Part shown: positions 58,105-64,000 of the stretch, piece by piece | How positions within the stretch are numbered: the stretch's first letter is position 1 | Layout: the number at the start of each line of letters is the position of its first letter | From: Neopestalotiopsis rosae | Lineage: Eukaryota; Ascomycota; Sordariomycetes; Amphisphaeriales; Sporocadaceae | Direction: 5' to 3' | DNA: 64,000 nt | Assembly: GCA_023078685.1 (NCBI GenBank) | Contig: JALGAS010000002.1 | Coordinates: 6,386,001-6,450,000, forward strand | Notes under the pieces: generated by a model | Told to the model about the DNA's origin: nothing | The model's input: only the letters and a program-made list of their open reading frames with translations | Databases searched by the model: none | Program-made: the position numbers and the translations under genes

Positions 58105-58321
58105 TATCATTTCTAGAATGTAAAGCGTTCTGAATGAGGAAATGAAGCAAACACACCTAAAGGCAGTAAAACGATTAAGCGACTGTGGTACTTGTGCTGA
58201 ATTTCCGGCTTCGCCACGCCCAATTGAACTTTATCCAGATTCTTAAGTTAAATTCAGGAAATTCTGAGAGTGCAGAAAGTTATTGAATGATCATAAACTG
58301 TGTTATTATGCTCACTACATA

Positions 58322-60279
58322 TCAGAGTCTGGCACGAGGCTTCCCAATCTCCTTCCTAAGTCTCTCCCCAATCGCCCTCAAAATGTGCTTCTGGTGCTTT
58401 CCACTGCCCGTCTTGGGGAAGTCGTCACCGACGGCCGGATCTCCAATCCAGAAGACCCAGTTCGGTGCCTTGTGTCTGCCGAGCTTCATCCTCACCCACT
58501 CCTGTATTTCCTGATCAACGAGTCTGCTGCCCACGCTAGTTGCTCTCAGAAAACAGGCGACCACCTCGCCATACTTTTCGTCTGATATGCCCACAACGCT
58601 GGACTCAATAATGCCTGGATGCTCGAGTAGTCTCTCCTCGATCTCACCGGGAAATATGTTCTCACCGCCTAGAGAGAATTGTCAGTTCGCTTCTCTGTAT
58701 CATTTCCGGAAACCCGTAAGAAAACGCACCTCTAATGATGAGATCCTTGATCCGCCCCGTGATCTCACAGTACCCTTCCTCATCAATGGCACACTCATCT
58801 CCAGTACGCATCCAAGTAATGCCCTGGTCATCCTGGACCATGACCTCGGCCGTCGCCTTGGGATTGTCGAGATATCCCCTCATGAGCGCGTACCCACTGA
58901 CGCACATCTCGCCTCGACTTCCGACGGGCACGATGCGTCCCTGGGTATCCACAATCTTTGCAGTCGTGTGAGGCATGACTTTTCCCAGCCCCTTCTGCTG
59001 GCGGCCGGGCGGATCGTCGTGGTCTGTCATGAAGCTTACTGGGCTGGTCTCGGTCATGCCGTACGCCACCAGGACCATGCCCAGGCCCATTTCTGCCTCC
59101 AGTCTCTTGAGCAGCTGAGGCGAGACCAGGGAGCCGGCGGCCAGCCCGATGCGCAACGTCCTCGTCTTGCTCTTCTGGAGTGCCGACTTGGATTTCAAGA
59201 CGTCAAGCTGCGCCAAGAACATGGTCGGTACGCCGAGCAGAGCGGTACAACCCTCGTTGGCAATCGCATCGAGAACGGCGTGGGCATCGTATGAGTCTGA
59301 GGGAAACACGATACTGCCTCCGTGGAAGAAGCTATTGAGGAATCCCATGACAAGTCCAAAACAGTGGAAGAGCGGCGGGGCGCAGCAGACAACGTCGCGG
59401 CTGACGAGTCTCATTCGTGATCCCACGAATTGCGCATTGTTGATGATATTCCTGAATTATCTATAAGTCCATGTACAAAATGCTTTACACGAGTGTGGAC
59501 TCACATGTGGCTCAGCATGGCCCCTTTTGGATTGCCAGTAGTGCCTGTTTCGCCTGATTAGCGCGCTATGCAGACCCTTGGGGAGATTCCTTGTTTGTAC
59601 CTGATGTAAATTGAATATTCAGCATATCATCGGGCTTCACATTCGCTTCGGCGCTTCGCACATGAGAGATTGATGCGGCCGAACTCGAGTTCAAAAACTG
59701 CGCGTATGACTGGACCGATGCACTGGAAACTGTGCTATTTTCGCCACAGACAACCACGTGTCGGGATGGGGGTAAGTTCCCACTTCCTGTCTGTCTTTGA
59801 GCGGAATCTATGTGCTCACACATATCTCTTGTTCCTATCTTTGCCGTAATGAAAAGTACATTTGTTGCTGTAGTCGGTTAAATAAAAGGTTGTGCATGAA
59901 ACGGCCGGATAGTCTGCATCTCACCTGTTCGTGTCAGCGCACCGGTCAACTCGCTAGGAGTATACGTATTGTTGAGCACCACGACCGGACATCCGATCCT
60001 GCCGGCACCCAAGAATGCTTCAATATACTCGAAACGATTTCCGGCCATAATGGCAACTACGTCGCCAGGTTTGACTCCCAGCGACAGCAAAGATCTGGCC
60101 ACAAGCTCGCTTCTAGCGTCGAGCTCATTGTATGTCAACCTATGGTTTTGCCATGGTGAAATCACCGAAGTCTTGTTGCCATATTTGGATGCCTGCTCTT
60201 TGATTAGAGAGCCTATGGTGCCAGTCCACAGCGGTGTCGTCGTCGGACCATGGACCAAGGAAAGCGCTGGATTTGCCAT
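58322..60279 (-). CDS. Acyl-CoA synthetase (AMP-binding), PTS1-like end
   Basis: Exons 60279-59925, 59834-59601, 59544-59505, 59451-58730 and 58668-58322 give 565 residues. Introns are 53-90 nt. The second acceptor was placed at AAACAG so that the phosphate-binding loop reads FTSGTTGNPKGAMLSH. Further motifs: YGMTETSP (A5), TGDECAIDEEGY (A7), GRIKDLIIRGGENIFP (A8) and KTGSGKHQKH with the catalytic Lys. This is the fold that activates carboxylic acids to acyl-CoA via acyl-adenylate. The sequence ends KPRARL; ARL fits the PTS1 consensus. It diverges across 412 bp from the carboxyltransferase beta gene and so likely activates the acid that the carboxylase uses. Chain-length preference is unknown. 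Confidence 0.9.
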
Positions 60280-60691
60280 GGTAATGCACAGAAAATCAGA
60301 GTTCCAATCGAATATTTCGTATTAGCAATATGACGTTCTACAACTTCTACTCCTATCCTATTCCACTTAGTCTTTTGTTATCCAGACCAGAGTGACTATG
60401 CCGTGTTTCTCATCGGCTACGTGTGGGTTTAGCCGGGATAAGTGGGCCCGGTCAACGTCCCGGGCCCCGGATCCACGCCGAAGCGGTGCTAGGCTCATAG
60501 CCGCGGCAGCCGGTACGGGATGGGTGTGCCTCAGAGCACATGACCCTGCTGCCGGGATTATTGAATGACGGGTCAAGTGCTAGTTCTTTACCAACAAGTG
60601 ATGTCGTGTTTTGGAGTGCCCCCATCTACAACTTTGTGGATGTTACGCCCCGCCCAACGCATACCAGTAGCACACAAAACAGCGAGCAACA
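60280..60691. promoter_or_regulatory. Divergent promoter of synthetase and carboxyltransferase
   Basis: A 412-bp region shared by the two divergent genes. It is GC-rich in the middle (60430-60560) and contains the shared motif TAGCCGG (60430-60436) and AAGTGGGCCCGG (60440-60451). The motif sits about 160 bp from the synthetase ATG and about 240 bp from the carboxyltransferase ATG. Confidence 0.5.
60430..60451. promoter_or_regulatory. Shared promoter motif, copy 2
   Basis: TAGCCGG followed after 3 bases by AAGTGGGCCCGG. The 12-mer is identical to copy 1 at 55947-55958, and the preceding TAGCCGG is also shared. Confidence 0.5.
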
Positions 60692-62698
60692 ATGACGACG
60701 ACAGTATTTCCCGTGCAGAAATCGGCGCTGGACCTGCGACAGAGCCAGTATGACGAGAACAGACAGAGCTGGGCAGCATTGCTCGACAAATTCGAGGATG
60801 CGCTATCAAAGACAAGCTCCGAAGGCTCTCCAGCAGCAACGGCGAGGCACATGGCAAAAGGGCAGTTACTAGGTACGCGACAATCACTTGCGTCATGAAC
60901 ACTATTTCGGTCTGGCTAAGAAACGCGAACAGCACGCGATAGAGTCAATCTTGTACTCGACCAAGATTCGCCCTTTCTCGAACTGGGAACTTTCATGGGC
61001 TACAACTTGAAGGATTCGTCACCATGCGCAAGTATCATTGGTGGCATTGGCAACGTCTGTGGCCGCCCGGTCATGATATTAGCCCACATACCAACCCATA
61101 GTGGAGGCGCATGGAATGAAATGACAGGTTAGGAACAACGCCCATCAAACGGAATCACATGTAGACGCACGGCACTATTGACACTGACCCCAAGTTATCA
61201 AGCAAAATCGAGTCACTGAGATCGCGACTGAGAACGGCCTGCCAATTATCGCATTAGTACAATCTGTACGTCCTACTCACGTGGCAGCAGTGGTCACGAC
61301 TTTAGTCTTGGATTGACGAGACTGACATTGACCTCTAGGCCGGTGTCTTTCTCCCCCAACAATTCCGCGTCTTCCACAAAGGCGGACAAATCTTCCGCGA
61401 CCTCGCCATCCGCACACAGAAGGGTCTCAAGTCGTGCGCCGTCGTGTTTGGCTCCTCGACGGCTGGAGGCGCCTACCACCCGGCCCTGTCCGACTACACG
61501 GTATTCGTCAAGGGCCAGGCGCAGGTCTTTCTCGGCGGTCCCCCCTTGGTCAAGATGGCCACGGGAGAGGTCATTGGCGCCGAGGAGCTGGGCGGCGCCG
61601 ACGTGCACGCTACCGTGACGGGACTGGCGGATCAGATTGTTGTTGATGAGTACGGTGTCCACCCCAACATGCAAGAAATGGAGATGAGATTGACTGATAC
61701 TTTGTCACAGGTTCGAGGCTATCAGGAGCGCCAGAGAATGGATCGCGACCCTACCCAGGAGTAATCATGTACAAAGGAGCGTAGCGGCACCAGCGCCCCC
61801 GCGGTATCCCGCGTCTGACTTGCTCGCCTTGGTGAACCCAGACATTCGCAAGCCGTTTGACATGAGCGAGGCCTTGCTGAGAATCGTCGACGACTCGAGA
61901 CTTCTCAAGTTTAAGCCATCTTTTGGCCGCAATTTGGTCACGGCTTGGGCGCATATTCTTGGTAAGAAAAAGTTCCTTGTCCTTTTTTACTAGAGAGAAG
62001 CATGCGAAACTGACGCGAGTTTCCTTGTCTAGGGTTCCAAGTGGGTATCGTCGCCAACCAGACACCCGTCATCAACGCAGATGAAGCTTCCAAAGGAGCT
62101 CAGTTCATACGCATGTGCAACCAGCAGTACGTCTCACCAAAAGCCAATCTAGTACGTGAATAACTAACAAGACCCACATAGAAACATCCCCATCATATTC
62201 CTGCACAACGTGACAGGCTTCATGGTAGGCTCCAAAGCCGAGCACGCCTCCATCATCAAGCGCGGCGCGCAGATGGTGTCGGCCGTGAGCTGCAGCACGG
62301 TCCCGCACCTCTCCGTCATCGTGGGCGCCTCGTACGGCGCCGGCAACTACGCCATGTGCGGCCGGGCGTACCGCCCCCGGTTCCTCTTCGCCTGGCCCAC
62401 GGGACGCTGCAGCGTCATGGGCCCCGACCAGCTCGCGGGAGTCATGGAGACGATCCAGCGCGCCAGCGCCGCGTCCCAGGGGAGGGAGCTCGTTGAGGAG
62501 GACCTCCGGCGCAGCGTGGGGTCCTTCCGCGACGGCGTCGAGAGGGATAGCGAGTGCTATAGTACCAGCGCTGTGGGCCTGGATGATGGTATCATTGATC
62601 CCCGGAATACTCGCGACGTGCTGGGCATGTGTTTGGAGGTGGTCAGTCAAGAGGGTATACGTGGTACTGATAGCCACTCGTCACTCGCTCGAATGTAA
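60692..62698 (+). CDS. Acyl-CoA carboxylase beta subunit (methylcrotonyl-CoA carboxylase type), PTS1-like end
   Basis: Seven exons: 60692-60872, 60933-61127, 61195-61265, 61339-61703, 61759-61961, 62033-62126 and 62182-62698 (541 residues). It is a carboxyltransferase of the MCCB type. Features: RDRVNLVLDQDSPFLELG, SGGAWNEMT, AGVFLPQQ, FGSSTAGGAYHPALSDY, GGADVHATVTG and GASYGAGNYAMCGRAYRPRF. The N-terminus starts directly in the conserved region with no presequence. The protein ends SSLARM; ARM fits the PTS1 consensus. The weak point is 61704-61758: without an intron the frame stops at 61762, and either a 55-nt intron with a poor GTCACA donor or a one-base frame change is needed to reach the clearly conserved next block (PRYPASDLLALV). 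Which it is cannot be settled here. Confidence 0.85.
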
Positions 62699-62999
62699 TG
62701 AAGATGCGTTGTAGCTTATACTATCAAAGTCGTTTGAATTCAAAATTTAATATTTAAATGTTCGGACGCAATTATTTATGCCGACCTGTGTTTGGAGTCA
62801 TGAAGTGGTGTTTATCTGAGGAGACTTACGTCGACACTCTGCAAATGGCATTTTCGTAGTTAAAGACTCACAAAAATTTAGATGGAAAAACATTAAAGAA
62901 CCAATCCAACGAGTGAACAGCACAAAACAAGTAAATTGATGCGTCATGAGCATTGTAATTTATTCATAAAACACAAATTATTCAATTATGACCATTTGC
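62699..62999. other. Intergenic region between convergent alpha and beta carboxylase genes
   Basis: About 300 AT-rich bases holding both 3' ends. Nothing else seen. Confidence 0.5.
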
Positions 63000-64000
63000 C
63001 TACAAAATCTCGCAAAGAACAACACCTTCATCCACCGAATCCCCAATGTCAAAATTGATCTTGAGCTTGCCCTCTGCCTGCACCACAATGCTAACCTCCA
63101 TCTTCATGCTCTCCACCACCATGACGTGTTCGCCCTTGGACACCTGCGCGCCCTCCTCCTTGAGCCGCCGCAGCACCTTGCAGGGCATGGGCGCCTTGAC
63201 CAGCTTGGACCCCGCCGACGCCGCCTCGGCCGCCTTGTAGTCCTCCCGCGTGCTCTCGACAAAGGACAGCGCGCTGTAGATGTCGTAGCGGGCCCAGGTC
63301 CCCAGCGCCGGGACGTGCGCGTAGACGACCTGCGGTGCGCCGCGCTGGGAGGCGGCCGAATCCTCGCGTCCGTACTCGGAGCAGAGGACCATGACCTTTT
63401 TGGCGTCGTTCACAGAGGCGATGACTAGCGCTGAGGACCAGTGGCCATGATCAGAGCCAGGCAAAGATTCAATCGTCTCAATGGTGACTCGATCTGCAAC
63501 ACTATTGGTCCACTGACACGTGCGCATGGCATTGCTGATCTGATTATAGCTTGCAGTCACATTCGAGACTGCCTCTTTTGAGCTTTCCTCAACTGATCCC
63601 ATTGATGGCAGTGCAACAGTGAAAGATGCAAAGGTTTGGGGATTTTCGGTCGACTCCCAGACCCTTAGTGAGGCATGCTTCTTGGCAGTGGCTGGATCAA
63701 CACCATTGTGAACCGTCACCACAAAATTTGATGGTCGGTTGATTGAGTCGTGGCGCTGGTTGCGAAAGCCGTTATGAATGTGGGGAAAGGAACGAATGAC
63801 TTTCGAGGACGCTTGACGAGCACGCATAATGCGGAAGACTAGACTGGGAATCGTTTCAAGGGACGCAAAGGCCGTCTGCCCAGCATCCCCCGTATATGGG
63901 TTGTTCAGCAGTGACTCGATGTGCATGGGAATAAAAGTCGTGGTATAGGCTGGATCGCTGCGGAAACCTGGGTGACGGAGGCAGCTTTGAAGAAATAACT
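63000..64000 (-). CDS. Acyl-CoA carboxylase alpha subunit, biotin-carrying end (partial)
   Basis: The window shows the 3' third of the gene; the biotin-carboxylase part lies beyond 64000. The frame is open from the window edge to the TAG at 63000-63002. The edge region reads LRHPGFRSDPAYTTTFIPMHIESLL, broken into family-typical blocks for an MCC/PCC alpha subunit. A middle domain of about 170 residues is divergent. The C-terminal biotinyl domain has PMPCKVLRRL and the biotin motif ESMKMEV, with Lys 33 residues from the end. The terminus (CEIL) is not a PTS1, so import with the beta subunit would be needed if the complex is peroxisomal. It is convergent with the beta gene, matching the usual partner arrangement of MCC subunits. 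Confidence 0.9.
   Translation of the reverse strand, partial: LFLQSCLRHPGFRSDPAYTTTFIPMHIESLLNNPYTGDAGQTAFASLETIPSLVFRIMRARQASSKVIRSFPHIHNGFRNQRHDSINRPSNFVVTVHNGVDPATAKKHASLRVWESTENPQTFASFTVALPSMGSVEESSKEAVSNVTASYNQISNAMRTCQWTNSVADRVTIETIESLPGSDHGHWSSALVIASVNDAKKVMVLCSEYGREDSAASQRGAPQVVYAHVPALGTWARYDIYSALSFVESTREDYKAAEAASAGSKLVKAPMPCKVLRRLKEEGAQVSKGEHVMVVESMKMEVSIVVQAEGKLKINFDIGDSVDEGVVLCEIL

Noticed and set aside
59545..59553. Earlier splice acceptor for exon 3 of the acyl-CoA synthetase
   Set aside because: It would insert three residues into the invariant SGTTGNPKG loop; the acceptor nine bases on gives the canonical motif.

Overview
The window is nuclear DNA from a filamentous ascomycete, most likely a sordariomycete (Hypocreales-like; a guess from gene content, not a placement). 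Genes are compact, introns are 47-124 nt with GTRNGT-type donors and CTAAC/CTRAY branch sites, and fungus-restricted families are present (HET, DUF6590, DUF3176). No ribosomal RNA, convincing tRNA, transposon or CRISPR array was seen.

Layout. 1-2.2 kb is gene-free with simple repeats. 2.2-4.5 kb holds an S9 prolyl-oligopeptidase-family peptidase. 7.2-17.5 kb is a conserved housekeeping block: the LSG1 GTPase (60S maturation) and LTV1 (40S export) diverge from one promoter region, followed by a taxilin-like coiled-coil protein and the mitochondrial presequence protease CYM1. 18.4-22.6 kb carries a DUF6590 gene with a 129-bp tandem repeat. It runs, through an apparent one-base deletion, into a fungal zinc-finger-like gene that has a second frame break. 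26.2-27.6 kb is ornithine decarboxylase, preceded by more than 1.1 kb of pyrimidine-rich DNA without one ATG on its strand. 29.7-31.9 kb is a WW-like disordered protein, and 32.3-32.7 kb a small secreted protein with a C-x3-C-x13-C-x3-C pattern. 34.1-37 kb is AP-1 gamma-adaptin, 37.6-38.6 kb a monoglyceride lipase, 39.5-41.9 kb a mitochondrial MDL1-type ABC transporter.

42.6-45.4 kb is a divergent UbiX/UbiD pair (PAD1/FDC1): one enzyme makes prenyl-FMN, the other uses it to decarboxylate an unsaturated acid. 46-53 kb is accessory: a DUF3176 membrane protein, a HET-domain protein with a GC-AG intron, and a signal-peptide/single-TM surface protein. 54.1-55.4 kb is a PRISE-type enone reductase.

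56.2-64 kb is the most notable region. It contains an HMG-CoA lyase fused to an enoyl-CoA hydratase, an acyl-CoA synthetase, a methylcrotonyl-CoA-type carboxyltransferase (beta) and the matching biotin subunit (alpha, cut by the window end). Together these could activate a beta-methyl unsaturated acid, carboxylate it, hydrate it and cleave it. Three of the four end in peroxisomal PTS1-type tripeptides (SKL, ARL, ARM), and the two visible promoter regions share a 12-mer. I infer a co-regulated, probably peroxisomal, leucine/isoprenoid-type catabolic cluster, distinct from the usual mitochondrial pathway.
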